A stretch of DNA of 64,000 nucleotides from assembly GCA_019637645.1 (NCBI GenBank), contig JAHBVH010000009.1, positions 72,837 through 136,836 on the forward strand. The letters run 5' to 3'. The notes under the pieces are model-generated. The model made no database searches. It saw only the letters and a program-made list of their open reading frames with translations, and was not told the DNA's origin. Made by a program: the position numbers and the translations under genes. This DNA comes from Caldilineaceae bacterium. Lineage in GTDB: Bacteria > Chloroflexota > Anaerolineae > Caldilineales > Caldilineaceae. Positions 43,512-52,822 of the stretch are shown in pieces; the first letter of the stretch is position 1, and every line of letters starts with the position of its first letter.

Positions 43512-45526
43512 GGCGCTTGACCTCGAAAGGCATAGATGATTGAATCGTTGGTTGGAATATAAAGATATTGCCCGCTTACTGCTGGTGCGCCAACAACTTG
43601 GTAGCCGTTTGGTACGGAGACATTGCCAATAATCTGCCCATTCAAGTTGATGCCTTGCACCATGCCCCCGGTTGTGACGATGAGCAACTGATCATTGTCG
43701 AGCAAGGGGCCACCTGCTGGCACCCCCCCGATGCCAATCTCCCACAGCGGATTACTGTTGCCCGCTTGCCGGGAATAGGCGCGCATAAAGCCATTCCCCG
43801 TTACATAGACTGTTGTGGGACCCACGGCCATGCCATTGACTTCACCATTGGTCGCTGTTGTCCATAAGATCTGGCCCGTATTGGCGTCAATGGCATGGAG
43901 GCGCCCCCCCGCCTTATTATCGGCCACATATAACTCGGCCAACGCCCGCGGTCCATTGAGCGCAAAGACCGGCGGGGCCGTCAATCCTTCAACCTCTGGG
44001 CTGGTCCAGATGACACTGCGGTCGTTAATATCAAAGGCATGCAGGCGTGGCACACCGGCATAGACTAATTGGTTGCCAATGGCAAGAAAGGGTGCCATCG
44101 CGGCACTTGTATAGGCGTTGACGACACTGGTCGTGCGGTCGATAAAATAGAGTTGATACTCTTGATTCCCTTGAGTAAGCCGTGTAATCAACACGAGCAT
44201 ACGATCGGTGAGATAGATGCTACTCTGGGGGACCCCTGCGATAGTGACGGTGGACAAAACCTGGGTTTGGTTGCCAAAATCCTGCAAACTATAGATCCGC
44301 CCTAGTTCGTCGGCAAAATAGATCAAATTGTCTTGGACGGCGGGAGCCCAACGTACCGCCGCGCCTACATTAAAGCGCCACTGTTGATTGCCCTCGCCAA
44401 GGCCAAAGGCATAGAGATGATTATCGGCGCTCGCGGCGATCACCTTATCGTTGGCGACCACAATGGGGGAGATCATCGGTTGCTCGGCGCGATTGGGGTT
44501 GGGCCACACTTGGGTAAGGGGCCAGGTGGGCAGTTGGGGGACACGGCCACTGTTACTGCGGTCGCGTCGATAGAGTGGGTAGCTAGCATCCGGGATCGGC
44601 GTCGGCGTGACAATGGGGGTGGTGATGAGGGGCGCTGGCTCCACCCGCAGCCAGCGTACATCGTCCGGTGTGACCGAGGTCGGCACTTCGGTGGGCAGTA
44701 CATTCTCGCGGGGTGGTACATAAACTTGGCGCATCCAACGGGGGTTATTATCCAGACAGCAGACAACCACCCATTCGCCAGTTTCATCACGACCAATCAG
44801 ATTCACCGTCGCACCGTTAGGCAGCGTACCCACAACATCGTAGCGATTACTTGGGCCTGCCCGGAGGGTCGCCATTGGCGTAATGGCAATATAGGCTTTG
44901 AGGCTGCTGGCAAAATAGAGTGTTGGTGTCGGTGTCGGTGTTTCGGTAGGCGGCAATAGGGTCGGCGTCTCGGACGGGATGACCGCTGGTTCTGTGGGGG
45001 TTTCGGTTGGCGGTGCTTCTACTGGTATGGTGGGCAGCTCAGAAATGCCAACGGGCGTTTCCGTAGCAGGGGGTGCAATGGGGTTATTCACGACCACGGG
45101 CAGGGCAATGCTAATCACTGTCCCATCGTTGGGGGGCGGTTGGGCGTCCGCGTTGTGATCATTGGTTGCCGTTGCGCTACCGCTCTCATCCAGACTCTGG
45201 TCACCTAGATCGGCGTCCGCGATTGGAGCGGGCTTGGTGGGCGCAACGAGCGGTGACAACCCTAACTGCATGGCTAACGTGCTATAGGCTTCCTGGGTCG
45301 CGATATCTTCCGCAATGCTGGTTGAACGAAAGTCAAGCGTGGGCGTCCATGGCAAGCCCGCCGTGGCGGTGGGGGTCGGCGTGGGGGGAAAAAGGAGCTG
45401 ATCACCCCCAAACCAGAACAATCCAATGAGGCCCGACAGCGCCATCATGAGAAAGAGCAAGACCATTTGTAACACCAACGCGGCGCGTTGATTGTGACGC
45501 CGGGCGTGGATGAGTTGATTATCCAT
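43508..45526 (-). CDS. Membrane-anchored PQQ-type beta-propeller with bacterial SH3 domain
   Basis: A 672-residue protein. One membrane helix at about 17-40 anchors it, with the rest outside. Residues 45-205 are Pro/Thr-rich. Residues 210-272 form a bacterial SH3 domain ([23 protein letters not shown]), which often binds peptidoglycan. Residues 315-672 are a PQQ-like/Pyrrolo-quinoline quinone repeat propeller ([41 protein letters not shown]). No catalytic residues recognised, so a scaffold or binding role is likely. It is co-translated with the GT-C-like protein downstream, suggesting a cell-envelope function. Confidence 0.8.
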   Translation of the reverse strand: MDNQLIHARRHNQRAALVLQMVLLFLMMALSGLIGLFWFGGDQLLFPPTPTPTATAGLPWTPTLDFRSTSIAEDIATQEAYSTLAMQLGLSPLVAPTKPAPIADADLGDQSLDESGSATATNDHNADAQPPPNDGTVISIALPVVVNNPIAPPATETPVGISELPTIPVEAPPTETPTEPAVIPSETPTLLPPTETPTPTPTLYFASSLKAYIAITPMATLRAGPSNRYDVVGTLPNGATVNLIGRDETGEWVVVCCLDNNPRWMRQVYVPPRENVLPTEVPTSVTPDDVRWLRVEPAPLITTPIVTPTPIPDASYPLYRRDRSNSGRVPQLPTWPLTQVWPNPNRAEQPMISPIVVANDKVIAASADNHLYAFGLGEGNQQWRFNVGAAVRWAPAVQDNLIYFADELGRIYSLQDFGNQTQVLSTVTIAGVPQSSIYLTDRMLVLITRLTQGNQEYQLYFIDRTTSVVNAYTSAAMAPFLAIGNQLVYAGVPRLHAFDINDRSVIWTSPEVEGLTAPPVFALNGPRALAELYVADNKAGGRLHAIDANTGQILWTTATNGEVNGMAVGPTTVYVTGNGFMRAYSRQAGNSNPLWEIGIGGVPAGGPLLDNDQLLIVTTGGMVQGINLNGQIIGNVSVPNGYQVVGAPAVSGQYLYIPTNDSIIYAFRGQAP

Positions 45527-45651
45527 CTTGATCCAGGGCTACATGAAAAGGTTATGCAAGCGCAATGCCTACGTTGTCACCTCCATTATAACCAACCTTG
45601 ACCCAAATAAATAGTTTTACCGGGCTGTGTTCAGGGCTAAGTAAAAACACT

Positions 45652-45679
45652 TTGTGGATTGCTAGCCAAATGTTATACT
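45652..45679 (+). promoter_or_regulatory. Possible promoter of the aminotransferase gene
   Basis: TTGTGG (45652-45657), a 16-base spacer and TATACT (45674-45679), 95 bases before the start codon. The -35 box is only a partial match. Confidence 0.5.
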
Positions 45680-45773
45680 AGGAGCTATTGACCGTCTTTA
45701 TCCCACTGGTCGCAAATTTCTCCTTTGCTCAGTGGCTCATGATTATTTTATCCGTCTTGAATAAGGAGTTGTT

Positions 45774-47117
45774 ATGAAGCTTGATGCGCGCCAGGAACAA
45801 CTGTTGCGGCGTACCTTTATCGATTATCAGCAGACCTCGGCCTTTCTTGAAAACCCGCTGGTGATCAACCGCGCCGAGGGGTTGTATTATTGGGATGTCG
45901 AAGGCAACCGCTACTTCGACGGCATTGGCGGCATCTTTGTAGCCTCTTTGGGCCATCGGCACCCGCGGCTGATCGAGGCTATGCAGAAACAGATGGAGCG
46001 CCTGAGCTTTGCGCCGCCGTTGCACAGTATTTCGGATGTGGCGCTGGAATTTATCGAAAAGATGGGCAATGTCACCCCAGGCAGTCTTAACTTTGTCAAA
46101 GCCTATAGTGGTGGCTCGGAGGCGGTTGAGTCGGCGTTGAAATTTGTCCGTCAATATTGGAAACAGGCTGGTCATCCGCATAAATATAAATTTGTCAGTC
46201 GCTATTTTGGCTATCACGGTGGCACCTATGGGGCGATGGCCGCCAGTGGCACGGGCAAGCGGAAAACCCCCTTTGAGCCGCAGATGGCTGGCTTTGTCAA
46301 GGTCTTCCCCCCCACCTATTATCGCGACCGTTTCTCCTCCTGGGAAGAGTGTAATCGTTTCTGTGCGCGCATGTTCGAAGATGTGATCATCAACGAAGAC
46401 CCCGAGACCGTGGCAGGGGTCATTCTCGAACCCATCGGTAACACCGGTGGCATTATCACACCGACGGCTGAATATTTTGAAATCATTCGTGAAATCTGTG
46501 ATCGCCACAATGTGATCCTGATCTTTGATGAGATCATCACTGGTTTTGGCCGCACCGGTAACATGTTTGCCGCGCAAACCTTTGGCGTCACGCCGGATAT
46601 TCTCTGTGGTGGCAAAGGCATTTCGAGCGGTGTCTTCCCCATGGGGGTAATGGCGGCGCGGGAAGAGATGGGGGATGTCTTCTTTGGGCCGGTCAGCGCA
46701 GATGTGAACTTTGCCCATGGTCATACCTTTGCTACCAATCCTATGGCCTGTGCAGTGGGCTCGGCGGTATTGGATGAGATTGTCGAGAAACAGCTGGACA
46801 AGCGTGCTCACGTTCTCGGTGAATATCTGGCCGGCAAGCTGGAGAACCTCAAACAGTATGGCGTGATTCGCGAAGTGCGCGGTAAAGGGCTGCTGCGTGG
46901 GGTTGAACTGGTAAAAGATACCGAAAGCCTGGCTCCCTTCCCCGATTTAGGACATGCCCTCAAGAAGACAGCCCTGAAAAATGGCTTGATTATGCGGATT
47001 GACCCTTCCTGGTTTGCCGTGGCCCCTGCCTTAATTGCCACCGAAGAACAGATTGATGAACTCTGTGGCCTGATCGAACGCAGCCTGCTGGATGCGTTGG
47101 AAATGGTGGGCGTGTAA
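45774..47117 (+). CDS. Class III pyridoxal phosphate-dependent aminotransferase
   Basis: A 447-residue enzyme of the omega-amino acid/4-aminobutyrate aminotransferase fold. Visible sites are the cofactor phosphate region SGGSEAVESALK (112-123), D252 in IFDEIITGFGRTG that contacts the pyridine nitrogen, and the Schiff-base lysine K281 in CGGKGISSG. AAGGAG stands 5 bases before the ATG. It moves an amino group from a primary amine or omega-amino acid to a 2-oxo acid; the substrate (beta-alanine, GABA or other) is not readable. The secreted beta-helix gene 29 bases downstream seems unrelated in function but may be co-transcribed. Confidence 0.92.
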   Translation: MKLDARQEQLLRRTFIDYQQTSAFLENPLVINRAEGLYYWDVEGNRYFDGIGGIFVASLGHRHPRLIEAMQKQMERLSFAPPLHSISDVALEFIEKMGNVTPGSLNFVKAYSGGSEAVESALKFVRQYWKQAGHPHKYKFVSRYFGYHGGTYGAMAASGTGKRKTPFEPQMAGFVKVFPPTYYRDRFSSWEECNRFCARMFEDVIINEDPETVAGVILEPIGNTGGIITPTAEYFEIIREICDRHNVILIFDEIITGFGRTGNMFAAQTFGVTPDILCGGKGISSGVFPMGVMAAREEMGDVFFGPVSADVNFAHGHTFATNPMACAVGSAVLDEIVEKQLDKRAHVLGEYLAGKLENLKQYGVIREVRGKGLLRGVELVKDTESLAPFPDLGHALKKTALKNGLIMRIDPSWFAVAPALIATEEQIDELCGLIERSLLDALEMVGV

Positions 47118-47146
47118 GCCCAGTGGCTGGGCGGAGTACGAAAGCC

Positions 47147-49045
47147 ATGACGCAACGCAGTGGAATTCTACTAAGCTGGTTGGTATTACTCTGTTGGCTG
47201 GTGCTTTACCAACCAGGGCTAGCCCAAAGCGAAACCTTGGCGGAGATTGGGCCCTCATCCCCACGTAGCACGGCAGATTGTGATCGTACCCTGGATCCGG
47301 GCGACAAAATTCAAGCCGCGATCGATGCTGTGCGCGACAAAGAGACCCCCTATGTGCTCTGCCTGCGCCCGGGCTACTACCGGGGGGGCATGGATGGCGA
47401 CACCACGGTTGACCTGGCTCATGATTTTGGCGACACGGTCGTAGCGGCGACAGCGGCCGGGGATTGGTGGAATCAGACCGATGATGGGCCTTATTATGGG
47501 AACATTGTGATCAAAAATCGGCGTAACTTTACGTTGCGTGGCCTGATCGAGCATGGTCAACGCGCGGTCATTCTTGGGTTGCCCAATGATGAGCAATACC
47601 CACCCGAGCATGTGCTGCCGCCGGAACAGCATGCCAATGACAAAGGCATTTTGATCAAGGTGGTCAATGGCGACAATATTACCCTTGAGCATCTGACGAT
47701 CGATGGTTTTTATTATCCGGCCTTTCCCGATATGACGCCGAAGGTCGCCGTCCTGAATCGGCTGATCTGGTTCCAACGCACGACCAATTCACGCATCATC
47801 GGCAATATTGTCAAAAACGCTGGTGGTGAATGCATTCGCATCCGCACCGCCTCACACGACAATGAGGTTGCCTATAATACGGTGCAAGGTTGTGGATATT
47901 ATCAATTTAAGATCCAACCATTGGCGCGGCTCCATAAAAACGGTGAGGGTATCTACATCGGCACGGACCCCTACCAGATCCGCGCCAACCAGATCAATAA
48001 ACAAGCCTACTGGGGAGCAGATTGGGACGCCATGACTGATGGCTCGCACAACAATCTGATCCATCACAATGATATCTTCCCTGGCGCTCAGGCTGATCTC
48101 AACCCGCCGCCCAATAACCCATTGCGTGCGGGTGTGGCGGCTGGTGACGGTTATGGCAATGAATGTATTGACATCAAAGAGGACGTTGACACGATTGGGC
48201 GGCTGGTGCGGTTGCCTGGTGTGACTAAGCCCCAATTGATCAATAATGTCATTCGCGACAATCGCTGCCAAGGGCAGTTTGATGAAGATAGCGCTGCGCT
48301 GGGGGCGCGGGGCTCGAACAATCTCTTCGAGCACAACCACGTGCTAGGCACCGTGCGAGGGGCTGCTTTGCGCCTAGGTGGTGGCGAGCCCAAGCCGATC
48401 TTGGTCGCGCCGCTGCTCGCCGATCCAGTCAAAGCTTGTACGGGGACGATTGTGGAAGCGACCAAATGGCAAGCGTATCACAATCGGATTCGCAAAAATA
48501 TTTTTGAAAGCTACTATAACGACAACACCGATTTCAATGGCCGTGGTGGCTATCTCGGCGCGGATTGTGACGATGAGGTCGTGTGTAGTGCTAGCGGTGA
48601 GGCGACACTGGTGGCCCAAAATTGTGGCGAGCAGAAAATTCTCTATGTGATCAAGACTTTTGATCTCGCTGACCATCCGTTGGAAGCACAAGCGCCAGGG
48701 GCGGGGGTCTGTGGCAATGGGGTGGCGGCGACCGGTGACACGAATTGGGGGCAGCGCCTCTATCGCGGGCAATGGCAGCCTGTCCTCTTTTCGCGCATTC
48801 CCGAAGCTGCTGTGAATCTGCCCACCTGCCACCGTGATGCCAACAATCCTGCTGATCTGGACCCGCCCGGCATCCGAGGTGATTGTGTTGGTGCGCTGTG
48901 CGCTGTGGCGGCCTTCCAGCTCACGTCGCCAGTCGCCACGCCAACACCTCGGTTTGTCTCACCCCTGGCAACCGCTCCCTGGTCGCCTTTGGCAAGGCCA
49001 ACAAGCCAGGGTTCCAACCAAGGTGTGTCAACGACGGAAGAGTAG
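47147..49045 (+). CDS. Secreted right-handed parallel beta-helix protein
   Basis: A 632-residue exported protein with a signal peptide (MTQRSGILLSWLV to about residue 28). A beta-helix begins near 50 (DPGDKIQAAIDAV, LRPGYYRGG) and continues with turns such as NFTLRGLIEHG, NITLEHLTIDG, NSRIIGNIVKNAGGECIRI, HNLIHHNDI-like and NNLFEHNHVLG. This fold is common in pectate lyases and other polysaccharide lyases; a catalytic site was not identified. The C-terminus is a Pro/Thr/Ser-rich tail. The start at 47147 (ATG) is preferred over a GTG 24 bases upstream. Probably binds or cleaves polysaccharide outside the cell. Confidence 0.8.
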   Translation: MTQRSGILLSWLVLLCWLVLYQPGLAQSETLAEIGPSSPRSTADCDRTLDPGDKIQAAIDAVRDKETPYVLCLRPGYYRGGMDGDTTVDLAHDFGDTVVAATAAGDWWNQTDDGPYYGNIVIKNRRNFTLRGLIEHGQRAVILGLPNDEQYPPEHVLPPEQHANDKGILIKVVNGDNITLEHLTIDGFYYPAFPDMTPKVAVLNRLIWFQRTTNSRIIGNIVKNAGGECIRIRTASHDNEVAYNTVQGCGYYQFKIQPLARLHKNGEGIYIGTDPYQIRANQINKQAYWGADWDAMTDGSHNNLIHHNDIFPGAQADLNPPPNNPLRAGVAAGDGYGNECIDIKEDVDTIGRLVRLPGVTKPQLINNVIRDNRCQGQFDEDSAALGARGSNNLFEHNHVLGTVRGAALRLGGGEPKPILVAPLLADPVKACTGTIVEATKWQAYHNRIRKNIFESYYNDNTDFNGRGGYLGADCDDEVVCSASGEATLVAQNCGEQKILYVIKTFDLADHPLEAQAPGAGVCGNGVAATGDTNWGQRLYRGQWQPVLFSRIPEAAVNLPTCHRDANNPADLDPPGIRGDCVGALCAVAAFQLTSPVATPTPRFVSPLATAPWSPLARPTSQGSNQGVSTTEE

Positions 49046-49153
49046 GGTCGTCTCTTCCTCGTATTGTGACCGACGCTGCCTCTGGCAGAGATTGCTGAGC
49101 GGCGATTTGAAAAAGGATTAGGTCTATGTTTACTTTTCAGGAGGGATTTACTC

Positions 49154-50050
49154 ATGCTAACGCAAGCACAAGTTGACTTTTACCAGGAGAATGGCTACTT
49201 GGGGGTCGAGAATGTCTTTTCACCCGAGGAAGTCGCAGAATTGCAACGGGTGACCGATGAATTTGTCGATAAATCGCGCGCAGTGACCCAACACACCGAT
49301 GTATTTGACCTAGAACCAGGCCATAGCGCTGAAAAGCCCATGTTGCGCCGTCTCAAGGATCCGATCAAACAACATGAAGTCTATGACCGCGCCCTCCGTC
49401 ACCCCAACGTATTAGCCATTGTTAGCCAGTTAATTGGGCCGAACCTCCGCTCCAATGGGAATAAATTGAACCTCAAGTATTCGCAGTTTGGCAGCCCTGT
49501 GGAATGGCACCAGGATTGGTCTTTCTATCCGCATACCAACGACGATCTGCTGGCCGTTGGTGTCTGTATCGACCCGATGACCATGGAAAATGGCGCGTTG
49601 ATGGTGATCCCCGGTTCACACAAAGGCCCGATCTTGGATCATCATCACAAAGAGCGCGGTGTCTTTGTGGGCGCGGTGACGGAGGAATCGTTTGACCCCA
49701 AAGATGCCGTGCCGCTCGTCTTGGGCGCGGGTGGCATTTCGATCCACCATGTGCGCGCCCTGCATGGCTCTGCACCCAACACCTCGCCCAACCCACGGCG
49801 CTTGTTGCTCTTCCAATACTGTGCGAGCGATGCTTGGCCGCTGGTTGGCTTCGCTGGGTGGGATGCTTTCAACGCCACCATTGTTCAGGGTGAACCCACC
49901 AATGTGCCACGCGTCACCAATGTGCCGGTGCGCATTCCCCTGCCGGCTGGTGATAAGGGGGGCTCGATCTATGAAACCCAAACTATGATGGCCAAACGCC
50001 ATTACACCATGCCTGTGGCCGCGCGCGAAAAAGCCCCGGTCATGCCGTAA
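49154..50050 (+). CDS. Phytanoyl-CoA dioxygenase (PhyH) family protein
   Basis: A 298-residue Fe(II)/2-oxoglutarate oxygenase-type protein, the third in the window. The iron triad is H119 and D121 (EWHQDWSFYPH) with H204 (ALHGSAPN); R215 or R216 should bind 2-oxoglutarate. VIPGSH is at 151-156. GGAGGG precedes the ATG. The closest genes are a beta-helix protein upstream and a CMD-family protein downstream, neither giving a clear substrate. A hairpin follows at 50071-50118. Confidence 0.9.
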   Translation: MLTQAQVDFYQENGYLGVENVFSPEEVAELQRVTDEFVDKSRAVTQHTDVFDLEPGHSAEKPMLRRLKDPIKQHEVYDRALRHPNVLAIVSQLIGPNLRSNGNKLNLKYSQFGSPVEWHQDWSFYPHTNDDLLAVGVCIDPMTMENGALMVIPGSHKGPILDHHHKERGVFVGAVTEESFDPKDAVPLVLGAGGISIHHVRALHGSAPNTSPNPRRLLLFQYCASDAWPLVGFAGWDAFNATIVQGEPTNVPRVTNVPVRIPLPAGDKGGSIYETQTMMAKRHYTMPVAAREKAPVMP

Positions 50051-50070
50051 GCCTATCGACGCGTTTGATC

Positions 50071-50118
50071 GATGTAAAACCCTGTCAACTTTGGCAAAAG
50101 CGGACAGGGCTTTACATC
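50071..50118. terminator. 16-bp hairpin after the third PhyH gene
   Basis: Arms 50071-50086 and 50103-50118 pair at 15 of 16 positions (GATGTAAA outermost, CCTGTC inner). There is no strong T-run. A likely terminator between PhyH and the CMD-family gene. Confidence 0.62.
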
Positions 50119-50209
50119 ATTTATTGCGCACCGACAGACTTGAAGCAGCGTCACCATCCTTGGCAGTGCGGTTATCGTATTTGTCTGGACTAAAGTTGGA
50201 GCCTCATCT

Positions 50210-50608
50210 ATGGAAGATCAAAGCTATCAACGTGGGGTTGAGCAGTTTGCACAAATGGTGGGGGCCGATAAAATTGACGCCCTCCGCGACCGTTTTCGTG
50301 ACGTGTCACCGGCCTTTGAAGAGGCCGTGATGAGCATCATTGGCGGCCAGATCTGGACAAGGCCCAACTTGGATCTGCGCACGCGCAGCCTCGTCAGCAT
50401 TGCGACTCTGGCTGCGCAGGGGCGGGTCAATGCCTTGGCGCTCAATATTGAAATGGCGCTCAATAATGGTGCTACCGAAGCTGAAATTGTTGAGACCTTT
50501 TTCCAAGTCGCCATCTATGCTGGCTTTGCCGCGGCCTGGGATGGCTTGGAAAAGGCCAAACCGATTTTTGAAGCCCATCGGCAGCGGCAGCAAGTGAATC
50601 CTGACTAG
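50210..50608 (+). CDS. Carboxymuconolactone decarboxylase (CMD) family protein
   Basis: A 132-residue, mostly helical protein of the CMD family: TRPNLDLRTRSLVSIATLAAQGR followed by EMALNNGATEAEIVETFFQVAIYAGFAAAWDGL. True 4-carboxymuconolactone decarboxylase acts in protocatechuate breakdown; others in the family are peroxidase-like with a CxxC pair, which is absent here. That favours the decarboxylase-like branch, but no other protocatechuate genes are near, so the function is open. GGAG stands 9 bases before the ATG at 50210. Confidence 0.85.
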   Translation: MEDQSYQRGVEQFAQMVGADKIDALRDRFRDVSPAFEEAVMSIIGGQIWTRPNLDLRTRSLVSIATLAAQGRVNALALNIEMALNNGATEAEIVETFFQVAIYAGFAAAWDGLEKAKPIFEAHRQRQQVNPD

Positions 50609-50962
50609 CCGCCTCCCCAAGCCGCCACACTACGCCTGCTTACGCTGCTCGTACTATCCTCTCTCCTGCTATATGATATTGCCAATGACGATTCTTCTCC
50701 AGGAGAAGAGCCTGCGGTGGTGGGCTGCCTGCCCACCATAGCTATTACCCCTTACTCAACAACCCTTAGTAAGTTACAGACTTATCGCCGATTTCCCTGG
50801 ACAATGGGCGCTGGTTTGAGCCCATCTGCGAATGCCTCTGCTTTGCTTGCTCGCGGGCCTTCTGGGTACCCGCACCCGTCAACAGAAGACACAGGGTGCT
50901 TTGCCAAAGCTGGCTGTGCTCGTCTATAGACTACTACCTTGACCCCATAACCAAGAAAGGAA
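50609..50962. other. 354-base intergenic region before the antiporter
   Basis: No convincing gene. A small hairpin (TGGTGGGC/GCCCACCA, 50718-50725 and 50731-50738) is present near the start, and the promoter of the antiporter should lie further on. A 70-codon frame here has no family resemblance or ribosome binding site worth keeping. Confidence 0.5.
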
Positions 50963-50968
50963 ATGCCT

Positions 50969-52762
50969 GTGGAACATTCCGAACTTTTGTTGGTCGGCGG
51001 CGTGTTGGCGGCTGGCAGCCTCTGTCAGTGGTTTGCTTGGCGCGTCAAGATTCCGGCGATTCTTCCCCTGCTGGCTATTGGTTTTCTTGCTGGCCCTATA
51101 ACGGGCATCTTACATCCGCAGGCGGTGTTGGGTAATCTCTTTTTTCCCCTGATCTCCCTTTCCGTGGCGGTGATCCTCTTTGAAGGCTCCTTAACCCTCA
51201 ATTGGCGCGAGGTGCGCACGGTCGCCACAACGGTGCGCAATTTGCTATCGATCGGGGCCTTGGTGACTTGGTTTGGCGGGGCTCTTGGCGCACGCTATGT
51301 CTTGGGCCTGCCTTGGGATCTTTCCCTCCTCTTTGGCGCGCTGATTATTGTCACGGGCCCAACCGTGATCGCACCCTTGTTGCGCAATGTGCGGCCCACC
51401 GCCAACATCAGCTCCATCCTGCGGTGGGAAGGGATCGTCATTGATCCAATCGGGGCCTCGATTGCTGTGTTGGTCTTTGATATCATTGCCGCAGGCGGTG
51501 GCACTTGGCAACATACGGTTTGGAGTTTTTTGCAGATTGCTGTGGTTGGAACGGTGTTGGGGCTAGCCAGTGGGTATGCTACCGATCAGCTCATTCGGCG
51601 CTACCTCGTGCCTGATTATCTACGTGATATTAGCGTGCTTACCTTTGTGCTTGGTATTTTTGCGCTTTCCGACTGGCTAGCCGCCGAATCGGGCTTGCTG
51701 GCTGTAACCGTGATGGGGGTCTATTTGGCCAATACCGACCTGCCGCAACTGCGCGAGATCTGGTATTTCAAAGAGCGCCTGAGTGTATTACTTATCTCGA
51801 CCCTCTTTATTTTGTTGGCGGCGAATGTCCAGATAGGCGATCTAGCCCTGCTGGACTGGCGCGCTTTCCTATTGTTGGCTATCATTATGTTTGTGCTGCG
51901 GCCGGTTGGGGTGCTGCTGAGCGCGCTGGGCAGTTCGCTGTCGGTCAAGGAACGCGCATTTCTTTCTTGGGTGGCGCCCCGTGGGATTGTGGCGGCGGCG
52001 ATCTCTTCGCTCTTTGCCTTTCGCTTGGTCGATCTGGGCTATGCTGACGCGCGTATCTTGGGGCCGTTGGTCTTTTTGGTGATTGTGGGAACGGTCTTGC
52101 TCCAAGGGAGTACGGCCAAAGCCATTGCGCGCCGGTTGGGGGTCAGCGAAGCAGAGCCTCAGGGCTTTTTGCTTATGGGGGCGGCTCCTTTTGCGCGCGT
52201 TCTGGCCAAGGCGCTGCAAGAGGAAGGGTTTGTTGTACGCTTGGTAGATTCTAACTATCAGCAGGTCATGCAGGCGCGGGTCAATGGCTTGCAAGTGCGC
52301 CAGGGTAATATTTTGTCTGATTATATTGATGAAAACCTGGAGCTAGGTGGTATTGGGTATTTTCTCGCGCTGACCAGCAACGACGAGGCGAATGCGTTAG
52401 CTTGTCATCATTTTGCCGAAACCTTTGGTTCTTCCAATGTCTACCAACTGCAGCCGAGTGCTTCGGCGAAGGGTACGACTTCGGCCATGCAAGCCACAGA
52501 AGGGCGCATTTTGTTTGGGCCAGACTTTACCTACCGTGTGTTGGAAGAATATGTCGAAAATGGCGCGGCGGTGCGACGAACCAAGCTAACCGACAAATTT
52601 TCCCTGGCTAATTTTCGGCAGCAGAGCTTGCCGGCTCGCGTGCCATTGTTAGCCATCCAAAATCGCCAAGCTAATTTGGTGAGTCGTGACCAACCGCTCC
52701 AACCGACGAATGGTGCCACTATACTAAGCCTGGCATTGCCAACCAAATCCGATAAACAATAA
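50969..52762 (+). CDS. Cation:proton antiporter (CPA1/NhaP type) with TrkA-N-like domain
   Basis: A protein of about 597 residues. The first 390 residues form about 13 membrane helices of the Na+/H+ exchanger type (ILFEGSLTLNWREV, LIIVTGPTVIAPLLRNV, and the late LSWVAPRGIVAAAISSLFAF). Residues about 395-510 are a TrkA-N-like Rossmann domain (GAAPFARVLAKALQEEGFVVRLVDSN) that may bind nucleotides and gate the channel. AAAGG lies 2 bases before an ATG at 50963 but 8 bases before the GTG at 50969, so the GTG is the better start. It exchanges Na+ or K+ for protons to hold pH and salt balance. Confidence 0.88.
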   Translation: MEHSELLLVGGVLAAGSLCQWFAWRVKIPAILPLLAIGFLAGPITGILHPQAVLGNLFFPLISLSVAVILFEGSLTLNWREVRTVATTVRNLLSIGALVTWFGGALGARYVLGLPWDLSLLFGALIIVTGPTVIAPLLRNVRPTANISSILRWEGIVIDPIGASIAVLVFDIIAAGGGTWQHTVWSFLQIAVVGTVLGLASGYATDQLIRRYLVPDYLRDISVLTFVLGIFALSDWLAAESGLLAVTVMGVYLANTDLPQLREIWYFKERLSVLLISTLFILLAANVQIGDLALLDWRAFLLLAIIMFVLRPVGVLLSALGSSLSVKERAFLSWVAPRGIVAAAISSLFAFRLVDLGYADARILGPLVFLVIVGTVLLQGSTAKAIARRLGVSEAEPQGFLLMGAAPFARVLAKALQEEGFVVRLVDSNYQQVMQARVNGLQVRQGNILSDYIDENLELGGIGYFLALTSNDEANALACHHFAETFGSSNVYQLQPSASAKGTTSAMQATEGRILFGPDFTYRVLEEYVENGAAVRRTKLTDKFSLANFRQQSLPARVPLLAIQNRQANLVSRDQPLQPTNGATILSLALPTKSDKQ

Positions 52763-52822
52763 GCACTGCTCTGGGAAAGTGCCTCACTTCTAAAATTTTC
52801 AAGTAAACGGAAAGTTGCTCGT

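Noticed and set aside
45729..46811. A 360-codon minus-strand open frame opposite the aminotransferase
   Set aside because: The plus-strand frame encodes a complete class III aminotransferase with all active-site residues; the minus frame shows no family and crosses the promoter region.
50717..50929. A 70-codon open frame before the antiporter
   Set aside because: No ribosome binding site, no family likeness and composition like intergenic DNA with small hairpins.
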